Shown one piece after another: positions 1 through 10,000 of a stretch of 30,105 nucleotides of DNA. Location of the stretch: NCBI GenBank assembly GCA_036897485.1, contig JAYMTF010000791.1:1-30105 (forward strand), written 5' to 3'. This DNA is from Pelargonium nanum (lineage: Eukaryota > Streptophyta > Magnoliopsida > Geraniales > Geraniaceae). Numbering within the stretch: position 1 is the stretch's first letter; each line of letters begins with the position of its first letter. The notes beneath the pieces were generated by a model. That model did not search any database and was not told the origin of the DNA. It saw only the letters and a list, made by a program, of their open reading frames with translations. The translations under genes and the position numbers were made by a program.

Positions 1-2
1 GC

Positions 3-92
3 CAAGGAGCTGCAGCCACCAAGGAGCCGGCAGCCGCAGACCTAGAGAGAAAACTCGGGTTTTTTTTTCACTACACAGCCACTTGGAACTGA
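3..92 (+). CDS. Possible 3' end of an upstream gene (partial)
   Basis: The first 60 bases are much richer in G and C than the following 2 kb and contain an imperfect repeat built on AAGGAGC and GCAGCC. One plus-strand frame, beginning at base 3, is open for 29 codons and ends in TGA at 90-92; it is rich in Ala, Lys and Glu and then turns hydrophobic (GFFFHY). Another plus frame ends earlier, in TAG at base 45. I do not recognise the protein, and with so little sequence the open frame may be chance. The base-composition step near base 60 is the only real support that a transcribed unit ends here. Confidence 0.2.
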   Translation, partial: QGAAATKEPAAADLERKLGFFFHYTATWN

Positions 93-2715
93 TAGATTAT
101 TTAATACCACTCTTTCCATTGTAAAATTTGATTTTTTTTTATAAAAGTTAATATACATACATCATTATCATAACAAATTCAATATATAACTATTTTATTG
201 TAAAAAAACTATTTTATTGTAAAAATGTTATTGATAATCATACATAAATATCATTTTTCTAAAAAAAATAACATAGTTTTGTTTTGGCCTTTTGGGATGA
301 ATTCGAATTTTGTTAGTAGAGTATTTTTTTTAATATAGTAGAGTATTTTTATTTACATAAAAGAATCATTATACATTTTTATTTCAAGTTTTTTTTTTTT
401 TTGACAAATTTTTATTTTAAGTTAAATAGCATAAAACAAATGTCACTTATAATTGTTGAGATAAAATTTTAATTAGAGCACTCATGAAACTGTTAAAATT
501 ACGTTAAATTAAATTAGATTAGATTATGTTTATTACTCCATTGGAAGCAATATTTGGTGTAGACTGTTGTCGGTCCGATGTAATTATTTAAGAAGAGAAC
601 AGTAGTCAAATACAGCCGAAATCAAAAGTCAATGAAAAAAACAATGTCCACGAATGATTGTGAATTGTGATAAGGACAGAGAGGAAAATGGAGGTGCTTT
701 GCTGGCTTCGTACTTTTCAAGATAATCTGCTTTTAATATTACAATACTAACATTCGTGTGGCTGTCGTTTTGGTTACATCTGTCGTTTTGGTTTTACGTG
801 CCTCTCTCTCTCTCACCCATTTGAATCCTTTTTGTTTGAGAGCTTTTAATCATTGGCTGGCTATGGAGTTGGCTTCTCACTATTCAATTATTTGTTGAAT
901 TACGTTCATATTTTAATGCACTAGTAGGGTGGGTTGCATTTGGAAGATTTATTCATGGTTTTCAAAGTTACATATACTGATCGGAACTGTGAAAATTTTG
1001 CTCGCAAATAGTCTCATTTCCTCTCAGTATTCGTTCAACTAAAATTCATAATAAAATGTAATCAATGTAGGCACATACTCGTTCAGATTTAATGCACGAT
1101 TGTATGTGTATATGATATAAGTTGACTTAATTCTGCACCACATCCGTTTGATCGGAAAAATACTGAATGGTCATTCACAGCATCACTAGCTTTTGTATCA
1201 ATCAATCCTTTCCAAAATTCGCTGAAATGGAATTGGTGAGACATATATATTTACAGCATGACAAAAGTTGTAGCTAAAAAAAGAAAAAAGAATTGAGATG
1301 GTCAACATTGCAAACCACTCAAGCAATATCTCAAATAAGGCATTGCTTCAACAATATGTTATTATTTAGATCAAAACCCAGAAACAGAAAATTTCATTGC
1401 AAAATGTCAAAAACACATTATTTTAACCAATACTATATCCGAAACGTGGATTCATAAAATATGGAAACATCTAACGGAAGAAATAAAGAAATCTTCACCT
1501 AAAAAGCATAAATAAATTGCAGTTATAATAAGATTGAAAGTAACATTTGTATTTACACATGTGCTTTGCAATAATTGATTGTTTATGATAATCAACAAGA
1601 CAAACAACTAGTATTTTATTACTATTTTCTTGTTATGTATAAGGGAATCACAAGCCAAGGTCTCTTGTCATATGAATTATTATAAATAGCACACTACCGA
1701 ATGGGCCAAGGCTTAAAGTTATTTTTCATATTAGAATACACAACAAAATCTGGCAAATACAAAATTTTACATGATCTCAAAATGCATTGCACTGTTGTAC
1801 AGTAGCTGGCAAGGAAACCTGCTTCAAGTTCAAAATGTATTAAAATGATTTCAAGTTCGTGCTTCAGATGACAACACATATTGAAACTGTGGGAAATACT
1901 ATTAAATTTGATTCTCACTCTTGAGATGAAGAAAAAGTTTTACCAGTGACGAATGTTTGAGCAAGAAATTGTAGTTTTAACTATAACTAAATTCTGAAAA
2001 TTAGTTTCAGACCGTAAAAAGATGAGAATAATTAGTGGTTTATTAAAAAAAATGACTTGTGAAGAATAATTTATCTTTTTTGTTTTTCTATTTTGGTTCT
2101 ACACATATGGTAAGAATGTCTCCAATACATTTTTCTTCTTCTTAAATCACAACTAATTAATAATTCTTTAACAAATATTTAAGAATAATAATATGCCAAT
2201 TACTCATAGTTAATAAATGAACTCCACAATTATAATGAGGGGTGGAAGAAACTTGAATTATATTAATTAAGAGGGTTGGAGATTTCTATTCAATGAAGCC
2301 AATTTTTTTTTTTTTTTTTTTTTTGCAAACTTTGTTTTAAAGTTTGGAAAGTAGTTTACGTCATAATTAAGGTGCAACTAGAAGTAGATCAGCAATTAAA
2401 GAATCATAATAATGGTTCTCATTGATCTTGCCACCTCCGTATATATTTTCATACAACTCTAGTAATTAAATTTAATCACGTATAATTTTACAGAGATATC
2501 TTGAAAACCAATGCAAAAACAAAAAAAGCACCAAATTAGCGTAAACTCTACTAGATTGCTTCACCTTCCTCAGCTCTCTCTCTCTAACTTCAACTCTAAG
2601 TATGACTTAATATCCTCTATTAATTAATGGTTTTTTAGAGGTAATTAATGGTTCTTTAAATTATTATATTATTTAAATAAAATAAAAAAGATATTTCCAG
2701 TCTCGCAAGACATAT
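93..2715. other. AT-rich intergenic and upstream region of the MYB gene
   Basis: There is no convincing coding sequence here on either strand. The stretch is AT-rich, with many A and T runs, including an uninterrupted T tract at about 2303-2324. A pyrimidine-rich CTCTCTCTC patch at about 2573-2586 lies roughly 260 bases before the MYB start codon and resembles the Y-patch of plant core promoters. I could not settle on one TATA box because the region just before the gene is AT-rich throughout (about 2655-2690). No transposon termini were recognised. Confidence 0.5.
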
Positions 2716-2841
2716 ATGAATATGTCCACAGCCCATCTGTATCCACACGCTTCCATATATGTCCTTGGACAACTCTCTAGTCTCTACCTTGCTTTGCTTG
2801 TCATCTACTCTGTGACTGAGAACAACAACAACAACAACATC

Positions 2842-4108
2842 ATGGGACGCCATTTGTGCTGTGTGAAGCAAAAGCTACGCAAAGGTTTGTGGTCTCCGGA
2901 CGAGGATGAGAAGCTCTTCAATTACATCACCACATTTGGTGTTGGTTGCTGGAGTTCCGTACCCAAGTTAGCTGGTAACTAACAATAACCTAATTACTAG
3001 ACTCTTCATTATCAATATCAATATCAATATCACAAACCTTCCATAATTAGTAATTAATGAATCTTGCAGGGTTGCAGAGGTGTGGCAAGAGCTGCAGGTT
3101 GAGATGGATCAACTACTTGCGTCCTGATCTCAAACGAGGAATGTTCTCGCAGCAAGAGGAAGATCTCATCATCAATCTTCATCAACTTCTTGGCAATAGG
3201 TATATATACATACATAAATGCATGTTTCTAGCATAGGCGGAGCTAAGGGTGGGTTGTAGTAGGCATCTGCCCACGCCATTAATGAATATTTCAGTTCAGT
3301 TGTCGTATGCCTAGCTCCACATTGAAATCTTGGTTACAAGTTAAGTACATATATGCTTAAGATCAATCTTGAATTGATTATGTGATGGTTGAAATCCAGG
3401 TGGGCTCAAATTGCAGCTCAGTTGCCGGGAAGAACAGACAATGAGATCAAGAACTTTTGGAACTCGGCTCTCAAGAAGAAGCTAATGAAGCAAGGGATTG
3501 ACCCTGCCACCCACAAGCCAGCTACAAAGAAACTATGTAGAGAAAAATCACCATCTCTGCACCAGTCCAATGATATTGCTCCGGCTAGGACACCGACACA
3601 GGATCCGCCATTTCTTGTCAACTATGGAAATTGTGACATGCCCTTCTTTGATCTCCAAGAACAAGGAGACATGACTAGTCTCTTACTACCTCATCATACT
3701 TTTGATCACAACCAATTTGATGTTCTGAAACCAAACCTTGAATTCATTGCCTCCATGCCGAGTATAGCTAATAACATGTGTGGAACAGAGTTTTCGGGTT
3801 CTTATTTGATGAACGAGGCCAAGGAGAGCTCGAGCAATAGCTCGAACATAAGCAGCTACACTCCCGGGTTCCATATGAGCAGTAGCAACAGCAATTTAGC
3901 AGAAAATGCAGGTTTTTCGCCATGGGATGGTGATAATCACAGCAAGGTGGAGTCATTGTTCCATCAGTTTCAAGTCAATGGGATCGTAAAATCCGAAGAG
4001 CATCTTCAAGATCATGGTCACAGTTCAGTATATTTCAGTAGCTATCCATTGACATCACTGTCACAAGATCTAACAGCTGCTAATTTTGATGTCTTCCACC
4101 AGATTTGA
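2842..4108 (+). CDS. R2R3-MYB transcription factor (MYB61/MYB86-like group)
   Basis: This is a nuclear DNA-binding transcription factor. Three exons, 2842-2974, 3070-3199 and 3400-4108, join in frame to 323 residues. Both introns are GT-AG and sit at the positions typical of plant R2R3-MYB genes (exons of 133 and 130 bp). R2 has its regular tryptophans at about residues 17, 37 and 57. R3 has Met-Phe at 69-70 in place of its first Trp, then Trp 89 and 108, with the signature [13 protein letters not shown]. The start MGRHLCC and the GIDP-THKP box after R3 match the group containing Arabidopsis MYB61, MYB50 and MYB86, linked to wall, mucilage and lignin control. The R3 bHLH-binding motif is not met (Asn where Lys or Arg is expected). 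The C-terminal half is Ser/Asn-rich and acidic, as in activation domains. The ATG at 2842 has A at -3 and G at +4; in-frame ATGs at 2716 and 2722 are discussed in the findings. The exact orthologue is uncertain. Confidence 0.95.
3231..3325. repeat. Small foldback inside MYB intron 2
   Basis: Intron 2 (3200-3399) contains GGCGGAGCTAAGG near its left part (about 3237) and the inverted counterpart GCCTAGCTCCACA near 3309. Only 7-8 bases pair perfectly. GGCGGAGCTAGG-type ends are common on small elements in plant introns, so this may be a worn MITE or solo-end fragment. No target-site duplication was seen. Confidence 0.25.
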
Positions 4109-4199
4109 ACTGTAAATTCTTTTTACCCTTTTTTTTCCATTCTTGTTACACACAAGTCATGTTGATAATACAAGGAAATTTCCTAGTGAATGTTTGAGT

Positions 4200-4205
4200 A
4201 ATAAA
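4200..4205 (+). terminator. Candidate poly(A) signal of the MYB gene
   Basis: A perfect AATAAA lies 92 bases after the MYB stop codon, followed by a T-rich stretch (TTCTTTCTTTTTG). The distance fits a short plant 3' UTR. Plant poly(A) signals are loose, so this is only a candidate. Confidence 0.4.
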
Positions 4206-6140
4206 AATAGTTCTTTCTTTTTGTACTTGTGGTCCTCAATTGGACTTCATTGTCATTCATGATTATATGCTGTTGTGGTGTAATTATCATGGCCAAGATC
4301 TTAGCTTTTTACAATTTTGAACCAAAACTCAAAACACAGAACCATTTTGGAGGTCATTAAACTATTAAGAGAAAGGTGGGTCAGGTTGGAATTGAGAGTA
4401 GCTCCAAAAGGCTGAAATTGGCTGCAGGCCCTCATGGCCTCACTCACTCCATTATTGGAAGAGCCTGAGCCACAGACAAAACAGGGCCTATCTCCATTAA
4501 TATTGAAGAATCAATGGTGTCCAATTGAGTTGTATTTGTATATCAATCAAACTATACATGACTTCACCATAAGGACCCCTCCATATGGTTCCACAACACA
4601 ACAAAGCAAAAAACAATGCATTCTCTGCATCCACACTATCATTTTCTCAGGTGACACATAAAAAAAGAGGAACACAAGTCCATTATCAGATGCAACCACA
4701 AGTCTACAACGCGCGCGCACACACACACTGCATAACGGGTGGTTTATAATTAAGACCAGTAGAGAAAAAGTTAGAGCTAGCAAGCTCCTTCAAACTTGGA
4801 ATTCCATATAAATGAGCATTCATTACTGTAACCATAGGTGTCCATCTTGCAAGGCTCCTTCCAAACTGATATGGTGTTGGTGATGACCCACAAATGGTCC
4901 TAATATTGCTATTTGTGTCATTATAGGTGCCAAACACTTGTACATGATCTCAATGAAAACCCCATTTCTGCTGCTGGACCATGCTATGTTTATGGTTCCA
5001 CATTACACATGTATATCAATCCCAACTAAAAGATAAGGTTGGACAAGTTAGTCTACACAGGGCTGTACTAGATGTCTCTCAAGTACACTTCGTACATTTT
5101 CTCTCTACATGTACTAACTAGAAAAGAGGCTAATCAGTAACTTTTGGATTCATGGGTTGGTTTTGACTGTCTAAATGCATAATGGGAGGGTAATTTACTT
5201 TTGAATTCAATCAACAAGTGCAGCCTAGACATTTGCTGTTCCAACAATTCTTATCGGTATGCTTATTCTAATGATAGCTCATCAATTCAAGCTATGCATT
5301 CCTGATCATATATATAAATTAAACAGCACGTACAGACGGGCAGGTCTCACCCTCCAAATGATTGAGTCAATTCTATGAATAATGTTCATTGAATCTTCAT
5401 CTATCTCTCTTTGACAAAAGCTGTGACAACCGTACTTCTTTTGAATATGTAGATTCACATAAAACATGAATAATATAAGGAAACATCATTTTATAGTATT
5501 GTTATCCATATCTAGGAAGGTTCGCACACACATACAGCTAGCTGTTCCTGATTATTGACATATATTTTCTAGGACTGAGGTGCATCCCCTTATTTCTTCC
5601 ATGGTTGGGTGGGTTCATCATATATAGTTTTGTTCTCATCTGAAAAGAAAGTGATTAAATTATGGGTTTAATCCAATTATTGAGCGTTTTCTAGGTCTGA
5701 GGATGTTATAGCTAGAGAGCTATTTGGTGAGACTGAAGTATGAAATACGTAGAAACTAAACTATTAGTATTAGGTGCAGGATATATTTAATAGGCATATT
5801 TCATATGAAACACAGCTAATCACTGCTACAACAAAAAAAAAAAAACATTAAACATAGGAACATGAATCACATGGAAGAAGCAGGTAGCATCAAATGTTTA
5901 CTTTGCTTGAAAGTTTTATTATTTCTCATCAAAGATATATAACATAAGCTGCTGTTAACCGTATTTTGACAACTTTACATAAAAGTTATTCCTTGTCCCT
6001 ATCAGCTACCTGTTCGTTCCTCAAGAAACTATGGTTAATCTTGTCTATTACTTGGCCTAATCAAGTTAGGTGGAAGTGCAAATACAACTATAACCGAAGA
6101 TTTCGTATCTTTTTAGGCACTAAAATTCAAAGAAATTATG
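4206..6140. other. Intergenic region without recognised genes
   Basis: Short open frames occur on both strands but none has a recognisable domain, splice structure or family match. The stretch is AT-rich, with a CG/CA microsatellite near 4710-4728 (gcgcgcgcacacacac) and an A tract at about 5832-5844. I see no transposon termini or RNA gene. Confidence 0.5.
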
Positions 6141-6229
6141 GTTTAATCGGTCCCGAGTGACACGAAGGTGACAGAGGGTTCCATGTGAATCGGGAGTAAG
6201 CTGTAGCTTGGTTTTGAGGAGTTAGAAAC

Positions 6230-6395
6230 TAAGAGGAGCTGAAGCTCCGTATGTTGACCAATTATGTGTAGCTCTCCCATTTTTTCTAAAATTCTTTCCC
6301 ACCCTACTAAATGAGATTCGGAATCACGACCTTTCATATTTGAAAACCTTTCATATATGAAGAAGCATGCGTTTTAAACCATCGACTCATTTCAG
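6230..6395 (-). mobile_element. tRNA-derived SINE, copy 2 (minus strand, degenerate)
   Basis: Read on the minus strand, an A-box-like GAGTCGATGG (6388-6379) is followed by a B-box-like GTGATTCCGAATCTC (6327-6313). Next comes a body with GTAGGGTGGG, an AAAA-rich part and GGGAGAGCTAC, in the same order as the element at 29.33 kb on the plus strand. The A-to-B spacing is 61 bases because a 17-base unit (TTCATATATGAAAGGTT and a 15/17 copy) is duplicated at 6361-6328. Removing one unit gives 44, close to 43 in the other copy. The boundaries are approximate and no target-site duplication was identified. Confidence 0.55.
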
Positions 6396-6499
6396 GGAAC
6401 AACTATATTCTTATTATTCCACTATTTTACTGATCAATTGTTACATTAAAATTTATTTTAAACGTTAAAATTAATTAATGTTCAATTTTCATAATGTAG

Positions 6500-6819
6500 G
6501 TTGTAACTTCAAGATTTGAAACCATTGCCATAGAAAATTTTCAAGAGTCACACAAACGTCAAGCTTTGAGTTTCTTCAATGATCAAGCGGCAAATGTTAA
6601 TGTAATGCATTTTCAAATATTTTACATTCTTGAAATTTTTTATACAACATATTATTTAGTAGAGTACTTATCGTTGATAGTTAAATTGTTCCTTAATGTT
6701 TCATGTAGAATGAACTCAACGAGGAGCTTGAGGAGACCAAGAGAAGGTTGCGAGAAGAAAGAAGATATGATGTGAAACTTTCACATGAAGAACAAGAACT
6801 CTGCATTTGGCAGAAATAA
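6500..6819 (+). pseudogene. Orphan two-exon coding fragment with charged C-terminal tail
   Basis: Two segments splice in frame: 6500-6601 (after GTAG, ending before GTAATG) and 6709-6819 (after ATGTAG, ending in TAA). Together they encode 70 residues: a first part with FETIAIENFQESHKRQ and FFNDQAANVN, then a highly charged, probably helical tail (NEELEETKRRLREERR) ending ELCIWQK. Codon phase, acceptor and donor sites agree, which chance rarely gives. I do not recognise the family; the tail could form a coiled coil. No start-bearing exon was found upstream, because the SINE at 6.23-6.40 kb and AT-rich sequence intervene. It is therefore either the 3' end of a gene with distant exons or a truncated copy. 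Expression is unknown. Confidence 0.4.
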
Positions 6820-7047
6820 TAGCAACTATGTTTTATGGGATGGACAATCAACCCAAGAATTCATCAACTAGTTACTAGAACATATTGTATTAAACTCCAC
6901 AACCCATGAAATAATCAAGATACAGAGAAAATAGAAATCCAGTGAGATGACAAATTCAGCTGTCAGTTCAAGTTAACTAACTAAATGGAGGATGCGAGAA
7001 ATATATATACACACAAAATCAACCACTTTAACTATCCCTGACCTTCT

Positions 7048-10000
7048 TCAAAGCTTTGCCAGCAAGCCACTTTGTATTGGCTTGGCTACGCCACTATCCT
7101 TGACGGCTTCAGAGTTCTTGGCCTCCATTTCGCATGCATTTGGCGGGACATCTACAGCGGGGGAGCAGTTGAAGAAACCATGCGGCTGCACCCGACAACG
7201 TCAAGAGTGATGGATGAAATCAATACATAAGTAAGAGAGGTAAGGCACACAATATCTATCTATCAATCTACATACCATAAGCATGAAACCAATGCGCTCC
7301 ACGGGCATAACAGGCCAATCTTCCAACCGGGGTACATGAGTGATTCCAAATACATACCTACAATTACCAAAATTGAATATTCAATTCACGGCACATTGAA
7401 GTGAAACAAAGTAACAAGTCCCAAGTCTTCTATTACTTGGATGGACTCTCTACAGATGGAAACATCAGTCAAACATATTGCAATTCAACTATGGTGATTG
7501 TCCGGATGCAGCAAAAAATAGAACGTTTTAATTCATTACAACATTGATGACTTCGACCTAACTAAGACCAAGGATAATCATGAAACCACAAAAATGGCTG
7601 CAAAACAAAGTAAAAAAAAAAGTTGGGTCACAAGAAATACTCCCTCCGTCCCAAAATACGCGTCCTATTTCACTTGCATTTTTGTCCCAAAATAAGTGTC
7701 TTGTTTTCTTTTAGGACGTTAGCTATGCATGAATTATCAAAAAATATCCCTCTAATAAGTTAGTATCCCTTGAGTTTATTAGAAGACATGTCCATATAAA
7801 AGAGTAAATATACCACACTAAATTCCCAATTTTTCTCAAACTAAAAAGGACCCTTTTATTTTGGGGCTGAGAAAGTATTAATGTTAATGATACACTTGAA
7901 CCATTTACACATGCTAAGCTTTCTTTATGATATACTCAAGATGAGAGGAATAATATTTTAACTCACCAAAGAACTATATCAGTTTCTTCCAAAGTTCGAT
8001 TCTGCTTAGCCCATGTAGCCAATCCCTCGCTAACACGTGGATTTTGATTGGGAAATTCTCCACCTGGAAACATTTCATCTCGTGCATATGGTGTGACCCA
8101 AAGATTATGCTTCAAGAAAGCAGCTCTTCTCAAAAATTTGGCTTCAGATCCAGCTAATGGCAAACAATTTGAACCAGGTACCAGCTTGTAGCCTGTCAAC
8201 TGTCCAGTCCTGTTGGCAGTTCTTGTGTTCCTAACCTGAAGTATAAAATTGTTAATTTAACCAGACCATTAGTAACTCAATTACAAAATTATGGAAACAA
8301 CAGGCCATAATTTACTGCTCAGACATATTTTGATTCCTAAAGCAATAGGCATGCACACACAAGTCATAGAAATACAGTGCCTTTCGCCATATACCCTAAT
8401 GTGTGTGACATATCCCAAATAAAAACATCAGATAATCTTTACGATGATGATGCATTATTACAATCCAGTAAAACCCTAATTAATAATCCCCTGTAGAAAG
8501 ACAAAGAATTGATAGTTCCCTTGGTATCCATTGTGTCAAATTGATCTCCAATTCGATTTTTCTTCAAATTTAGAGTATCCATTTTATGCCAACTTGGTTT
8601 ATAATTTGATTTTTATTCCAATTTAGTCCCATTAGTGTCCACTTTTGTTTCAAAATGGTCCACTTAGTATCCATTTTGTTCCCAAAAGGTCACCACACCT
8701 TGTGTGTAATTTGGACCAATTTGGCACAAAATGGATGCTAAGGGACTATATTGAACAAAAATCAATTTAAGAACCAAGTAGGCACAAAATGGATACTAAT
8801 ATGGGTAAATCGGTTAAATAAAGATCTAATTTTGCAAAAAATGAATACTAAGGGGATCATTTTGGAACATTCTCCTTTATTGTAGAGTTGCAACCAGGAA
8901 AAAAAAATGCCTTACGATCCAGTGGCGGGCAGACAAAGGATTACAATCACGCATTGCTTGTGATTCATTTCTGAGGAGTGTCTCTTCGGCATAAAATGCA
9001 TTATTGTGAATGTTATCTTCACCAGGTCCTTCAACCTTCACATTCATCTCAACAACCTACAATATGAAAATAAAAAATTGATATTGTGGAGCAGATGACG
9101 TGAAAAAATAATGCACCGCACAATTGTTGTTAGCAACATTAACATGAGAGCATAAAAAATAGTCATATGCTGCAGCCTGCAGCTAACGGCAGATAAGTAG
9201 GACAACCTTGAACTGTGATTTGCAAAAACCCCAGATCAAGCAAGAGAAATTACATTAATATGGCATCAATATGGAGTATTGACAATAACCCACAATAACG
9301 CCAGAGGCTAAAGACTGCAGTATCAATGTACATCTCCCCGTGCACTTATTTATCCATCTTCCCTCAAAATAGACAAACTAAATAAATTTTTAAAGGATTT
9401 ATTTGGGGATCTATTATCTCAAGTCTATCTTAATTCTTAAACTATTAGCCAGTCCTCAAAAGATAGCATGAGAAGTGAATGTTGTATTTCACTAGCAACT
9501 GAGTCATCACATGTTCCATCAGATGTTTCAAACCATGAATCAACCATCTACATATACTTTACAGATGCTCTTAAGGATGGAGTTATCTGCGTTCCATATC
9601 TTCAAAATTTGTTAGCTTAAGATGCATTAGAGGCAAATCCCATGTTGCAACCTCGACAGCAAGAGCAAAGTAGCAGACTCATGCCTCAAAACAACTGATT
9701 GCAGTAATTTAATTGATTCACTTGAACTCAAAGGAATTTACCTGATTGAAAGTTTCACCAGGCCTGCAATCAACAGCCATGTCCATACGAGCAACAAAAA
9801 AGTGTTGATGAACCGGAGCATATAAACCCGGTGCAATCGTTGTACCATATTTTCGAGTTTCTCCAGGAGTCAATGCTCCTAAGCTGAGAATTCCAGTGAG
9901 CTTAACTTCAGCTTCAATTTTTCCATCCTGTGGTAACATACAAGAGTCCAGTATACCATTAAGATCCAGATAATAAGATAAGATAAAGGATGAAAGGAGC

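Noticed and set aside
4434..4937. Short frames on both strands downstream of the MYB gene
   Set aside because: They overlap one another, span a CA/CG microsatellite and match no domain I know.
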